A stretch of 64,000 nucleotides of DNA from NCBI GenBank assembly GCA_020081605.1, contig JAHREC010000062.1:3038001-3102000 (forward strand), given 5' to 3'. Positions within the stretch are counted from its first letter, which is position 1. Each line of letters begins with the position of its first letter. Of this stretch, positions 1 through 12,178 are shown in pieces. A program made the position numbers and the translations under genes. This DNA comes from Albifimbria verrucaria (taxonomy: Eukaryota > Ascomycota > Sordariomycetes > Hypocreales > Stachybotryaceae). The notes below the pieces were generated by a model. The model had not been told where the DNA came from. It did not search any database and worked only from the letters and a program-made list of their open reading frames with translations.

Positions 1-281
1 GGCGCTGTGATACGCCAGAGGGCCGAATTAGTCCGAATGGAGAGGCCCGGAGTTGGCGACGTTCTGGACTCGAGTCTTGGTTGGATGGCTTAGCTAAGGA
101 GCGGCGCCGAACCCGCCGACCCGGAACCGGCTGTCGACGGTAAATCCCGGCATCGGATTCTTTTTCTCTTATCTCGCGCAATCGCCCTTGCACTACTACA
201 TGTACATGTAGATACCCACCTACCCACCCTGGACAGCAACTGACAATTGCTTCTTCCCACGCCCTACGCTTCTTTGTGAGG

Positions 282-2906
282 ATGGCCATTGCAGCAGAGA
301 GCCGCTCGTCCAATGCTTCGGTGGAAAGAGATCGCAATGGGGCGTCCAGGGCCCGTCAGAGCGATCTGAACGGCGCCACCGCAGACTCCACGCCCCGAGA
401 CGGCGGGTCGCCACCCCAGATCTTGTTCCTGGATGCCTACGATTCCTTCACCAACAATATCGTTTCGCTCCTGCACAAGGTCCTCGGGCAGGATGTCGTC
501 GTCTACGTTCTGCACATAGACCTGAAGACCCTCGCTTCCGATCCCACGCCTGACTGGACTCTGGAGCAGTTTGGCCTGCGCCTGCGCTCGTTTGACGCCG
601 TGGTGTGCGGCCCGGGGCCCGGCTCCCCTTGAACCCCGCCGACGTCGGTGTTTTTCAGCGGATATGGAATCTTGCGGATGACCAGATGGTGCCCGTTTTG
701 GGCATTTGTCTGGGCTTTCAGAGCCTGGTACAGCATTTCGGTGGAAGGATTCGGAAGCTGCACCGGGGTCTGCACGGCATGATAAGGCAGATCGAGCACT
801 TGGGACGTGTGGATGGCGACATCTTCACTGGTGTGCCTCCGTTTAAGGCAACGCTCTATCACAGCCTGTGCGCAGACATCGGCCAGGACGACATCCCCGA
901 GCAGACCTGGGAGGATCTGAAGTGGGCGCCTTCGCCGCATATCCCGGAGCTTGTACCATTGGCTTGGACGACAGAAATCCGAGAAGATGACGACGAAGAG
1001 CGCATCCTTATGGGCGTCAAGCACGCCACAAAGCCGTTTTGGGGCTTGCAGTACCATCCCGAGTCCGTGTGCACCGAGGCAGCAGCACAAAAGGTTTTAA
1101 GGAATTGGTTCCGCCAAGCCATGGCATGGAATGTGAAGAACCGCCGGACCATTGGAAACTGGAGGCCGCCACACTATTCTCCAGGCCTAAGGCGAGAGAC
1201 CGAGGAGTCCTTGAACTCGCTTCTCCAGACGCTTATCGAATTTTACCCCAACGCCGCCCAGCCCGGAAGCTGGTCATCCCAGGACCACTACACGTACCGT
1301 CGGATTGAGTTGCCGGAAGGTGTCGACGCTGCAGATATTGCGGAGATTCTAGGCCAGGGCGACGCGGACTCAATTATTTTCGACTCATCTAGCGCTCGAA
1401 AGAATGACCCCTTGGCGACCACCAGCATCATAGCTCTTGAGGTTAAGGACTCGGTACGCCTGGAATATCGTGCCCGGGATAGTCACATTACTATGCACTG
1501 CCCATCAACTGGTAGCAGGCGTATTGTTGTGCCCGAAGGGTACGGTGCCTCCGGCATCTGGAGGCTCCTAACCGACTATTGGCAGGCGAGGCTGGCTCTG
1601 AATTCCTTCGAGACATCGTCGACTTGCAAGTTTAAGGGTGGATTTATGGGCTATGTGACCTACGAGATGGGCCTGAACGATGTGACTCCTGAATCTTGGA
1701 CCGACCGTAGGGAACACGATCGTCCGGATCTTTGCATGGTGTGGGTGCAGAGGAGTGTGGTTATTGACCACCGGGACAAGGCGGTATACATCCAGGCTTT
1801 GGCACCCTCGGCAGAAGGCCAAGTTTGGACTGAAGCGCTAGCATCAAAACTTCAGAGCTCTGCTGTATGGCAGCCGTCAGAGAAGTCGACCGCCTCTGTC
1901 AAGCCTGTCAACGGGGCTGCGACCCAGAATGGAGAAGTTATCGTGGAACACATAAACATAACGAAGCCTGATCCTAGGAGATACGAGGAAGATGTCCGTC
2001 GTTGCCAGGATGCGATTGCAGAAGGCGAGTCGTATGAACTATGCTTGACAGCGCAAACGACCATGCAACGACCACAAAGCGACAACACACCTGGATACTT
2101 GCGTCCCCACGACGCGAGTACTTTGACTAAAAGAAACCAAAATATGCGGAATAGTGCACCTTGGGACATATACAGGGCTTTCAGAGCTCGACAGCCTGCT
2201 CCATTTGGATCCTTCATTCGCATAGGAGGCGCTACTCTTCTTAGCAGCTCACCAGAACGGTTCCTTTCGATCGATGAGCAGGGACTCTGCGCAATGCGAC
2301 CAATGAAGGGAACGGTTCGAAAGTCAGAAGCTGTTTCCACCCTTGCCCAAGCCGAAAAGATTCTGCACATCCCCAAGGAGGAGGCCGAGAACCTGATGAT
2401 TGTGGATCTGGTCCGACATGACCTGCATGGTATTTGTGGGCCTGGAAAGGTTACGGTGCCGGAGCTGCTCAAGGTGGAGGAGTACGAAAGCGTCTTCCAA
2501 ATGGTCACTGCCGTCAACGGCCAGCTCCTCAGGATCATACCGGTAAGAGCAGCGTGGGTGGTTTCGAAGTCCTTGGATCTGTCTTCCCACCGGGTAGCAT
2601 GACCGGTGCGCCTAGAAGCGCAGCTGCGAGATTCTACGGACCATCGAACCTACAGAGCGGAGCTTGTATTCGGGCGTGGTGGGTTACCTGGACATCACGG
2701 GCAGATCTGACTGGAGCGTCACTATCAGGACCATGTTCCGGTGGGATGACGAAACATTTACCCCTCAGAACGCCTCGGAGCCACACGAGGTCTGGCATAT
2801 TGGTGCCGGTGGTGCAGTGACAATTCTGAGCACACCGGAAGGAGAGCGAGAGGAGATGGAGACAAAGCTTAGAGGGCCACTGGGAGCCTTTTGGGACACT
2901 GCATGA
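282..2906 (+). CDS. pabA: Aminodeoxychorismate (PABA) synthase, fused PabA-PabB; three apparent 1-nt frameshifts
   Basis: Converts chorismate plus glutamine to 4-amino-4-deoxychorismate, the precursor of p-aminobenzoate and folate; expected in the cytosol. The N-terminal glutamine amidotransferase (about residues 45-270) shows LDAYDSFTNN, the GPGPGSP loop, the catalytic Cys in GICLGFQ (about residue 143) and the His/Glu of QYHPES (about 258). The C-terminal chorismate-binding half shows SPERFLSI, RPMKGT, LVRHDL and PPGSMTGAP. The Lys in PMKGT is the aminodeoxychorismate synthase residue; anthranilate synthases have Ala there, so TrpE is unlikely. The first in-frame ATG is at 282. The frame breaks at 625-628 (CCCC), 2542-2543 and about 2613-2616. 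Each break falls inside a conserved motif and is cured by one extra base, and no GT-AG intron fits. Implied length is about 875 aa, normal for the fused fungal enzyme. Confidence 0.93.
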
Positions 2907-3265
2907 ACGAGTTATGGGCAATGGAATGATATGATTTTGGGGTTTGCAAGGAGTTCCGGGATTTGGATTTGATACCTCAACGTATGCGCACGTAGGAGTT
3001 TGAGTGGGCGCTTCAACATTGGCAGGCGGGGATGGCATCGTCGCAATAGAGCGGACGCATAGAGCATGGCAAAACATGAAATTTGCTGTATTCGACTTCA
3101 TCCCAACGAAAACGTGACTGTAATCATAGACCGCTTATGCCCAGTGATTCTCCAACAATCGTACATTACACGTAGCCTTAACTACTGCGTGTACACGGCC
3201 AAGACGTCTCGGCGTGTACGGGTCCCGCCTAACGGCGCGAGGCGAGGTGTTTTCTTCAGGGCGCT
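2907..3265. other. Intergenic, convergent 3' ends
   Basis: Lies between the stop of the aminodeoxychorismate synthase gene and the stop of the opposite-strand Vps55 gene, so it should hold both 3' UTRs. I see no convincing coding segment. Confidence 0.6.
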
Positions 3266-3757
3266 TTAGAACTCCTGCTCCTCCTGGAAGAACAAGCCGA
3301 AGCTGATGATGGTTCCGTAGATCAGCAGGCCACCTACGACAGACATGACCATGGCCTCGAATTGGATGAGATCGGAGTCTGCGAGAACGACAGGCAGGGC
3401 TGCAATACCATTGAGTTAGCATGCACACGGGATGTAAGGCGAGGGGTTGCGGGGTGTAGACATGCGCAGCCGGCATGTCGGGATAACTAAGTTAAACGTA
3501 CCGATACCCATCACCACAAGGAAACCAGTGCAGAACCGTCCGACATCGAGCAGGCCGGCGCCGGAGCTCTCAACGAAGTCATCGGGGTTGGCGCATGAGC
3601 TGCAGATCCAGTTCGGTACGGGAGCGAGCACGTAGGTCGCGACAACGAGCAGCGGATAGTAGACCTTCCACAGAGCGCAGGACAGGATGACGAGGAGGAA
3701 GCCAACGGCGAGGACGAAGGAGAGAGCGATAATGGTCTTAAGCCCGGCGGTAGGCAT
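3266..3757 (-). CDS. vps55: Vps55-family endosomal sorting membrane protein
   Basis: Small four-helix membrane protein of late endosomes. In yeast, Vps55 works with Vps68 in endosome-to-vacuole traffic and is related to mammalian OB-RGRP/LEPROT. Two exons: 3757-3502 and 3399-3266. The intron has donor GTACGT at 3501 and acceptor TTGCAG ending at 3400. The product is 129 aa, a usual Vps55 length. Hydrophobic segments are visible at the start (IIALSFVLAVGFLLVILS), at YYPLLVVATYVLAPVP, at RFCTGFLVVMGIALPVVLA and near the end (AMVMSVVGGLLIYGTIISF). The NW-C-SC motif before the third helix is typical of the family. It is divergent from mak16, sharing a promoter region of about 600 bp. No frame break is seen. 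Confidence 0.88.
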
Positions 3758-4363
3758 GGTGGGCTATCTTGACGGGGGTTGGAGGGTAGTCGGACGAATT
3801 GGAGGGCCCCGCGGAGGGATTAAAGTCGTGCTCGGCAAGGGAAAGCCCTGTGCGGCGGACAGGCGCGGTGGGTGCGAGGTAGGTGTCGCGAAGGACGAGG
3901 GAGAGCGCAGGCAGAGGGATCGTGTGAGGCTGGAGGTGTTACGTAGTAGCAGACTGGTGATGCGGCGGGTCTGACGAACCACGAACCCATGCCCATGTGC
4001 CACGGCCGTTGCAGCGCAGCCACGGAGGAGCTTTGTTCCGGTGCGAGAGGATGTACCTTGGCCCCAAGTCCTGAAGGGCAGGCGGTGAGCAGCCAGACCC
4101 GGCGCTAATGCTTATCGGCCAATGGCGGAGGCGCCTATCAAAGCACGGCTAAAAAGATGGGCCAAGGGACAGAAAAAAATCCAAGTTCTTGCAAAGGCGC
4201 CTGGCAAACTCGCCCCGCCTAGCATATTTGTTCTTCCCAGCAGGACAACTTTGTCTGGCGATCTGTTTCTTCTCTGCAGGGAAGCCGAGCGGACAAGATC
4301 TTCGAGATCAATCTTTCGTTGCTTTACGATCGAGAAGAACCAGGCCCTGCCTAAACCGACAAG
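3758..4363. other. Divergent promoter region, vps55/mak16
   Basis: About 600 bp between two start codons on opposite strands. It should hold both promoters and 5' leaders. I recognise no specific site and no coding exon. Confidence 0.5.
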
Positions 4364-5374
4364 ATGGCCTCCGACGAGATTGTCTGGCAGATCATCAACC
4401 AGCAGTTCTGTGCCTTCAAGTTAAAGTGAGTCTGAGTTTGCCGCCTCATGCCTGCCCTTCTTCTCCGTCAACAATGCTAACCGTCGTTCAGAACCGAGAA
4501 GCAGCAGAACTTCTGCCGAAACGAGTACAATGTCACAGGTCTCTGCAACCGCCAGTCATGTCCGCTCGCCAACTCGCGCTACGCCACCGTGCGGCAGCAC
4601 CCGACCAAGCAGACGCTGTATCTCTACATGAAGACGATTGAGCGCGCGCACTTGCCCTCCAAGATGTGGGAGCGCATCAAGCTGTCCAACAACTACTCCA
4701 AGGCCCTGGAGCAGATTGACGAGCGCCTGATCTACTGGCCCAAGTTCTTGATCCACAAGTGCAAGCAAAGGCTTACACGCCTGACGCAGGTGCAGATCCG
4801 CATGCGCAGGATCGCCGCGGAGGAGGAGCGCCTGGGAGAGAAGTTGGTGCCCAAGATGGCGCCCAAGATCAAGCGCCGTGAAGAGACCCGTGAGCGCAAG
4901 GCAGAGGCTGCGGCCAAGCTGGAGAGGACCATCGAGAGAGAGCTCGTTGAGCGTCTGAGACAGGGCGCCTACGGCGACCAGCCCCTCAACGTCAGCGAAG
5001 ACATCTGGAAGAAGGTGCTCAACGCTATGGAGCGCGAGGGCAAGGGCACTCGGGACGACGACCTGGACAAGGGTATCGAGTCTGATGAGGACGATGAGGA
5101 GGTCGACATTGAGAGCGACTCCGAGGATGGCGAGAAGGCCGTCGAGTACGTCTCCGACATTGATGAGAGCGAGGCCGAGCTGGACGAACTTGAGGACTGG
5201 CTGGAGAGCGAGGATGAAGACGAGGAGGAGGAGGAAGAGGATAGCGAGGAGTCTGACGCCGAGAAGGCTGGCAACAAGCGCAAGAGGGGCCGCGCCATCA
5301 AGATGAAGAGCAAGCGTCCCAGACAGGACGAGAAGAAGGAGAAGCTGGCGCTGACGAACGACCTGACCTGGTAA
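4364..5374 (+). CDS. mak16: Mak16 ribosome biogenesis factor
   Basis: Nucleolar protein needed for 60S ribosomal subunit assembly; in yeast Mak16 works with Rpf1 in early pre-60S particles. Two exons: 4364-4425 and 4492-5374, with donor GTGAGT and acceptor TTCAG. The 314-aa product begins [19 protein letters not shown], the conserved Mak16 start. The Cys-rich segment [20 protein letters not shown] and the Mak16 core ([36 protein letters not shown]) follow. The last 90 residues are a long Asp/Glu tract (about residues 205-280) and then a Lys/Arg-rich tail that fits nuclear localisation. Both tracts are usual for the family. The frame is intact throughout. Confidence 0.96.
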
Positions 5375-6222
5375 ATTGGTGGACTGTTACTGTTTTAGTT
5401 TGTAATCGAAAATTGGGCGGTTTCTTTAAAGGGCTTGAGGATTTGCTATTGGCGTCGTTGGTCAACCGGCACAGGCATAGCAGTGCGATGAAAAGCATCT
5501 GATACATACCAATACAATAGAGAGGAGTTTGGCCTGTGCGTGCGCTTAGTATTATTGATCTGCGCCTCTGCCTGAAGTTGAAGTCATCGGATGGATCTCC
5601 CGCGAGCGGTTCACGGTGGGCGGCGCGTGCGCCCGGAACAATTGGTTTCACAATGGCTCTCTCGGAAACGTGAGGGTGTCGCAGGAGGAGCTCGCATGAC
5701 GAACGGTTCGGCATAGCGCTGTGGATGGTGCGTGTCACAGCGGGTGAGGCCCACTGTAAGCTGAATCGTTTACAGCGAGCCTGCAATATCGCTGGGGGTT
5801 TAACGTTAGGCTGGTAAAAATAGGAAAGCTACCCGAATCCGGCTTTTGTACTTGCCTTGATATATCCCACCTTTGACCCCACGTCTGCCAACCTGCTTCC
5901 GTATCCCCAAACTACCCACCGACAACGTTTCTTGGTGACCTTGTACATATCGGCGCCAGAGTGCGACCGACGTCTATATACTCGGGAGATTGAGAGGTTT
6001 CTTCTGGTCGCTCATTCGTCGCCCAACTAGCCTCCTTAGCAAGCACCGAAGCGGGGCGGTAGACGAAGCTTCGTGTCAGACGGCAACAGCTCCATCGACA
6101 ACCACCAGCACCCTGCTCTCTCGGCTCTTCGTCCTTTTCCAACCTCGATACATCTACCCGCTCCTTCGGGAGCGCGCGCGTGACGACCGATACTCGCAGC
6201 TCCCGCAAGACCACTGCCCGCC
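5375..6222. other. Intergenic, mak16 3' region and mso1 5' region
   Basis: About 850 bp between two tandem plus-strand genes. The stretch before 6223 is C/T-rich, like a fungal 5' leader. No coding segment is supported. Confidence 0.5.
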
Positions 6223-7079
6223 ATGGCGTCCTGGTACTCCAACCTCGTCACCAAGACGTCCTCCCAGATCTCCTCCCTGCGCTCTACTCTCCTCTCGGGC
6301 GAGGCCGATGGCGATACTGAGGACGATACCCATGTCTGCCGTGTCCTGCGCAACTACTATACCGACAAGGGCCGGCCCCTTCCGTCTTGGCTTCCCCTGA
6401 CCCAAAGGCGCCCCAGCAGGCACCTGTCCAGCCGCTCTACTCCCAGCCCCAGGTGGGCTCTCGCTACGGTGGCCTTGGTGGCCAGAACGCCGGCCAGGGA
6501 GGCGGCGGCGGACTGAGCAGTCTGTGGGACAGCAACCCGAACCAGAACCAGGCGCCGGCGCCGCAGAGCTTGAGGGCAGGCAGGGGCGCTGGGTCTGCCC
6601 CGCCGGCGATGGCCCAGATCGGTAGCCGACCGGCCGAGGCGCCGCCCACACGACAGCTCCCGAGCCAGCAGCGCCCAAGTGCGCAGCAGAGCGCGGGCAG
6701 CAGTGGTGGTGGTTCTTCGGCCCAGGACCGCCTGCGACAGCGTCTCTGGGGCGGGGCACGAACGACGAGCCCCCAGCAAGGCGGACAAAGTCAAGGACCA
6801 TTCCAACCTCCCTCATCAGGTAGCAGTGGCGGCGGCGGCGGTGGTGGAGGAAACTACGAAGACCGCTTTGCGCCTGGTGGTTCCTATGATAGTGGGCGGA
6901 GCCGGGGCGGAAACGATCAGCCGTATATGAGCGCCAATTCGCCGTGGTCTGGTGGCGGCGATGACTTTATGGGAGGTGGAGGATACGGCGGGGGCGGTGG
7001 CTCTGATTCAAGGCCTGCACCTTCGAGTGGTCCTGGCCGGCGAATGGGCCTGCCGAGCGGACCACGAGGGTACAAGTAA
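6223..7079 (+). CDS. Mso1-like Sec1-binding exocytosis protein; one 1-nt frameshift
   Basis: The N-terminus (MASWYSNLVTKTSSQIS, then DTHVCRVLRNYYTDKGRPLP) matches the fungal Mso1 N-terminal domain, which binds the SM protein Sec1 and links it to Sec4 and SNARE-driven vesicle fusion at the plasma membrane. The rest (about residues 70-285) is low complexity: Q/P/S-rich, then runs of Gly (840-1000 bp downstream of the start the codons are mostly GGN), ending RGYK. The frame breaks at CCCC 6394-6397 inside the conserved PSWLPPDPKAP segment, and one extra C rejoins both parts into about 285 aa. Assignment rests on the first 60 residues; the tail is too degenerate to align by eye. Confidence 0.75.
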
Positions 7080-8727
7080 AGGCACGTCATCCCGGGTCAA
7101 CGACAGCGTGAAGTGGCTTGAGCTTGGGCTCAGGTCATGGCCAGAAGAGGAGGCGGATTGTTTACAGAGAGGGACTTGTGACGGCATGCGCATGGGTGTC
7201 AGAGGCGTTATTTTATATGTCATCTTTGGACAACGGGTAAATACACATGGGTTATTACACTAGGCGTCCTGCCAGTTGGGTTTCTGTGTTTCTGAGTTGA
7301 CGTGCTACTATGTTTTGGATGCAAGTTCCTACATGATCGATGTCTCCTTGGTGCTGATGTGGTATTTGGGAGCTGTCATAACGGCCCTGAATATTATTCA
7401 GCCTCTGCTTCAGTTACATAGCCCTATTAGTGGTTGGGTAAGGAATGCCATTGAGTGAACAGCCCTTTCATAGGTAGTCTGTATCGTAGGATTATACACC
7501 ATGAGTACGCATCAGTCCCTGCCAGGAGCCAAGTACACTACGACTGGAATAGCTGTAGTGTTATATTCCATCAAATTATATATTAGAGGCAAAGGCCATG
7601 ACGGAGAATGTATAGAAAAGGCGAGATGGTGGGCGGTGGAAGGCTAAGGTGAGGAACGGTCGAGCACAACGTCAAAGACTTGCAAGGTCTCGTGAGCATG
7701 GCCACGAAGGTTGGTTGAAAGGGTGGGCACAAAATTAAGCCTGTGTACTTTATTTACTGGAGCACTTCTGTGCAGCCTACGTCTTATATCCCTAGGCTTT
7801 TCAGATGTCACATTACACATGATTATATCAGACAAAGTAGGAGATACTCAGTACAGCATAACGTGCTATTATCATTAATGGTTAGCCGGGTCTACATGAT
7901 GGTCTTAGAGAATAGACTGTGGGGTTGACTTTTAACGTCGTTAACTGTACATTTTCGTACACCTTCATTCAACTCATCCCCAGTTACGTCTATGAAGTCT
8001 GCACATGAAGTGCTAGTTGCGAAGGCCAGGTTTATGAGGTATGTGGCCGAGCTTCATTATGGCTGGGTAGTAGAGGGTCAATGTGATAGAAAGTTGTACT
8101 CAGGAACAATGCAGCACTTCATGTGTCTAGTGAAACAAGGTCATCAGGAATTCTTATATCTTTGCAAAGTATTCGCACGGTAGATCTGATAACATGAACC
8201 CGGGAGACTGGTTAGTGGCTGTGACATTGGGGTTTCACCCATATACAAGCCAACACAACGTTTACCGAAAAATGGCCCAGACATTGTCTTGATTCAGTTG
8301 GTATATATCAGTAGTATGGTGGGTAGACTCAATCATAATTATGACGAGAGTTTACATAGAATGAGACACTTTCAATTCTTAATCCCACATCTGCACTTCT
8401 AAGAGCGGGTGTACTGTAACACAGAATCAGGTTTCTAAACATAACCTCTTATGTTAGCAGATAGATGGCCCAAGCACTGAGCTATAGCTGGAAAGAAAGG
8501 GGCGCGGAGAGCACAGTGAGAAGATACTATGAGCAATGTGACTGTGAATCTCATCGTGGCTTTACAATACTTATCAGAGTCAACCGTATGCGCTTGTGTT
8601 TAACCTTCTTTGTTCTTAAATTTGCATTTCTCTATAATTAGACATTATAGTTATGGTATGCTCAAGCATACTTCATTACCGTGATGGACAAGGAAAGAGG
8701 ACATCAAGGTGTGATTAATGGGTAACA
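7080..8727. other. AT-rich intergenic stretch, no gene seen
   Basis: About 1.65 kb of noticeably AT-richer sequence than the preceding genes. Reading frames are short and without signal peptides, domain motifs or plausible splice chains. It marks the left edge of a gene-poor island that runs to about 13.2 kb. Confidence 0.5.
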
Positions 8728-9501
8728 ATGGCGAATATAAAAGCACACCCAAGTCCATGCGTTCTTGCCCACAATCATGCGCACCGAAAAATTCCTAGAA
8801 GCAACAATGGATCCTTTCACCCAACTCCTCTTGAGCTTCTGTTCAGCATCGTAGACGAACTCGACTACTTTGGCGAATTCGTCTTATTCACCCACGCCTC
8901 ATCTTTCATATTCAGGACACTCGGTGGCTGTAAACGCAGAACATCCTTGCGTATCCTGGGAACCCTCAAGCCTTCTTACCTGCTCAACGACGCAGTCGCC
9001 ATAGCAACGTTTCCATCCCGATCTGCTGGTGTTCTTCCCGAAGAGCACGATGTTCGAATCTGGGAGCATTTGCAAAGTTGGAAGAAAAGCGCAGACAACG
9101 GCCCAATAGACCTTGACACGATTGATCCGTTCCTGGCTATCGGAGTTGCTTCGATATGCCATCAATTTCAGGTCCAATTCTACGGCCATTTGGGCCAGAC
9201 GATGACTGGTATTCTATCGAAACCACCCGACCCAGCCATAGACGATAATTCCACGTTACAGTCGGCACCTGAACCACATTGCTCCAATCCAGACTGTCAA
9301 AATGATCCTCGATCTTGTCAAAGGCTGGAATCCTATTTTCACCTAGGACTTCTTGACAAGGCAATTTACGCCTTATCTACCGATCAGAAAATCGACGAGA
9401 CGTACAAATGGTGGGTATTTGATCTTAGTTTCCATGGCTTTTTCCGACGGCGCCGCCTTGGGTTGCCGCCCAGACCGTCTAAGACGACAGTGGACCATTG
9501 A
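8728..9501 (+). CDS. Uncharacterised protein with weak F-box-like N-terminus
   Basis: Uninterrupted 257-aa frame from the ATG at 8728. I do not recognise a family. Residues 33-65 (TPLELLFSIVDELDYFGEF and following) have the LP-x-ELL-x-I-x-x-x-L spacing of an F-box-like start, common in lineage-specific fungal proteins that recruit targets to SCF ubiquitin ligases. A later patch has His and closely spaced cysteines (HCSNPDCQNDPRSC, about residue 190). No signal peptide or membrane segment is visible. It sits alone in an AT-rich, gene-poor island, so it may be a lineage-specific or orphan gene. The F-box reading is tentative. Confidence 0.5.
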   Translation: MANIKAHPSPCVLAHNHAHRKIPRSNNGSFHPTPLELLFSIVDELDYFGEFVLFTHASSFIFRTLGGCKRRTSLRILGTLKPSYLLNDAVAIATFPSRSAGVLPEEHDVRIWEHLQSWKKSADNGPIDLDTIDPFLAIGVASICHQFQVQFYGHLGQTMTGILSKPPDPAIDDNSTLQSAPEPHCSNPDCQNDPRSCQRLESYFHLGLLDKAIYALSTDQKIDETYKWWVFDLSFHGFFRRRRLGLPPRPSKTTVDH

Positions 9502-12178
9502 GGCCTACGCGGGTTCATGAACGTATTCTTTTATATATTCTATAATAAAAGCCCGATGATTATGGCAGTATAGACTCATGTCATCTTTAGTAGGGGTTTC
9601 ATATAATCATTCGAGTCTGGAATTCAACGCATGTTGAAACAGAATATGTTAAATTCACTGTGTGATATAGTGTATATGTGTTTTAACTGACGCATGATAT
9701 CAGATAACCCCAAGATGAAACTTTTGTATTATTACTAACTATTAGTTTGGTCAGCTGATCGCACCTGGTCTACACTTTGGACTTGTTTGTCTCTGAATGA
9801 GTATAGCCTATTCCAGTTTTTCAAGGAATTCTGGAATTCAAAGTAGAAACTGATTTCTTCAATGGCACCACTATCGTCAATACCATGAAGCCCATTAACT
9901 TCAGGTGCCTTACAGTTCTGACTTTGCTAGCAGATCGTGGAACAGATAGGTTTGATGAAAATTCACAACCGAGGTTAGATATAAAGCAACACTGCCTCAT
10001 TGCATAGGCAAGCTAAATCTATTCGAGCAGATAAATAATCACCCCGTGGAGAGGAGGAAGTATAAAGTGATTCTCGTGTTACCTACAAGAAGTTTCTCCA
10101 GAAATTTCCAAAATGTCACTTGCAGATGATACAGACTTTACAATGGCCCTCATATCTGATTTGAACAAGATAAGGGGTGGCCAAATGAAGCATACTAGAA
10201 TTTGGGTGGATACTGCGAGGGTTCACAACCCAGCCCTGAGCTGGTATGGAAGAGGATTGTTTTGACACCTACCCTTGCAAAACAGTTTTGGATAATGAGC
10301 ATTGCACCGATTCTGCATTAAGTGTCTAGGCTTAGGTACAGAAAGTTGCAAGAGAAGCGTCCATGATCCATGCACGCCCTCGCCATTGTTGTAATCGCAA
10401 CTTCATTTCCCGGTTCGACTTCCTTGGCAATGTCTGAGGCACCCTTAATTGAACATTGGGAGGCTATCAATCATCGCAAACACCCAAAGACGAGACTACT
10501 CGTCATAATGTTTTCAAATGTTACCAGAACTTTCTCCGCAGCAATTCCGAGTCCCTGTTCTAATCGTCATGCAGAGTCCAGGCAGCTTCAACCTAGAACT
10601 CATTGGGGAGACATTATGTCTCAGCCCTGGCCGAGATTGGTCTAAGGGAACTTATTTCTCTCTAGCACAGGTCGGGCCTCGAGACATTGTCTGGGATTGT
10701 TTCCCCATGGGATTATCCGCATGGGCGGTAGAGCAGATATGTCATCACAGTGATGACTTTACTCAACTGTTACCTAGACATACTGTGCAAACAACTTGCG
10801 TCTATTTGGAAGATTGTTGATTCTCATGGTTCATCTGGTATAGATGAAATATAGCTTACGAATACCAACCCCTTCGTCACAATGCCATTTTACACTCCAA
10901 TAGCTATGAAGCTCACCCCAGCCACGTGTCTCACATTGCTGACCTCCTTGGCCAACGCCTCCTTTGCGATCACTCAGATGGAGAGGTCAAGACAGTTTCT
11001 CCTCTACGTAAAAGAGTGATAGCTGGAGACGCTGAAGCCACTCAGAAGTCTAGACATGTGAGGCAACTCATGAATCGGACCAATCATCGCCGATATTTGG
11101 CGTGTAAAGGACTCCGCCGTAGTATAAGTCGACTATCAGACTGCGTACCTGGAACCGTCTAGCTACTTCAAATCTCCCTCTTTTCACAGAATTCCTGAAG
11201 TGATACAAGTTCATGTCCTCTTGTCGAGGTAACAAGTGAATCTCACTACCTAAACATGTATTACTTGGCCTTCGCTTTAGACACCAGTTAGACGAGGAGA
11301 ATTTGTTGATGCAAAGGCAAAGGGGCCTCATGAGAAGGCATGATATGATATACTTCAACTTGAGTGAAATTAGGATAAATATTCGAGGCGCTTTTATGGC
11401 TGCTAAGTAGATCTACTCAGAGAGTAGACTACCGTCGTATTCTTGTACGTACAAGAGACTTCTGCCATACATTCTTCTCTTTAAAACAACGGGTTTACCC
11501 GCTGACTTTATGATGCCATCGACCCATCCTAGATCTACATTCTTTTCAATAAGAGTCATAGAAGCTTCTGAGATCTAAGTAGGCACTAAAAGACGTAGAA
11601 AATGCAGTGAAATTTTCCCTCTCACCATGTGCGACAATACCTATAGTTTCTGCCCCAGTTAGCACCTCGAACCATATCGACCATCCTAAGGACTATATCT
11701 CAGACCTCGCCACCATTTTTGAATATTGCTGAGCCTCAACCCCTCACAGCGATCACTAACTCAGCGCCTCTTTTGAAAGGCTTATTTCTATTGTGTCTCG
11801 GCATGGAATCCGTTGAAGGAGGCGATACTTCTTGGTTCTTGTCCGAGCTCGTCGATTATGACCTCAGTTTCGAGGATAGGAAGCTCAGCTCTTCTAAACA
11901 TTGAATTCCTTATCGCTCATGTGACCGGCTATCCCGGTCTCCTATCTCTTTTCTTGGAATTGAAGTTGAAACAATAAGCCATCATGTTCTCAGCTGAGCT
12001 ATCTATGCTGTCTTACTAGGAACTACAGCCCTACATCATCGTCAATGACGTGACTTGTAGATTCAAGGCCCAGGTATCTAGGTAGATATAGATTAAATAT
12101 ATATATGCTGTCGATTTCCATGCCTCCTTCAGTCCTTATCCATCATCAAATATCAGAAACTTAACTATCAAAGTCACA
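9502..12178. other. AT-rich gene-poor island with possible decayed small ORFs
   Basis: About 2.7 kb without a gene I can support. Short candidates: a 50-codon frame at 10113-10265; a frame at 10518-10820 that reads plausibly protein-like but has no credible start; and an ATG at 10906 opening a signal-peptide-like start (MKLTPATCLTLLTSLANASF) that hits a stop after about 38 codons. These could be decayed or unspliced small secreted protein genes or chance. A TATA-like tract lies at the right end. Confidence 0.35.
12094..12108 (+). promoter_or_regulatory. TATA-like tract before the small secreted protein gene
   Basis: An alternating AT tract (TAAATATATATATG) lies about 70-85 bp upstream of the ATG at 12179, a plausible core-promoter distance in fungi. 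This rests on position and composition only. Confidence 0.35.

Noticed and set aside
2541..2602. Possible intron starting GTAAGA at 2543 in the aminodeoxychorismate synthase gene.
   Set aside because: Splicing would remove the conserved GKSSVGGFEVLGSVFPPG region; a single lost base explains the break better.
4969..5313. Minus-strand frame of 114 codons made mostly of serine.
   Set aside because: It is the mirror of the Asp/Glu-rich tail of Mak16 on the plus strand.
6154..6816. Minus-strand 220-codon frame opposite the Mso1-like gene.
   Set aside because: Shadow of GC-rich coding sequence; no start context, domain or splice signals.
10370..10820. Overlapping frames 10370-10645 and 10518-10820, one opening with a hydrophobic start.
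   Set aside because: No splice chain or single indel joins them convincingly, and no domain or homology is recognisable.
10906..11162. Signal-peptide-like ORF start at 10906, possibly a paralog of the secreted protein at 12179.
   Set aside because: It stops after about 38 codons, and candidate introns give no protein resembling the 12179 gene. Kept only as a remark.
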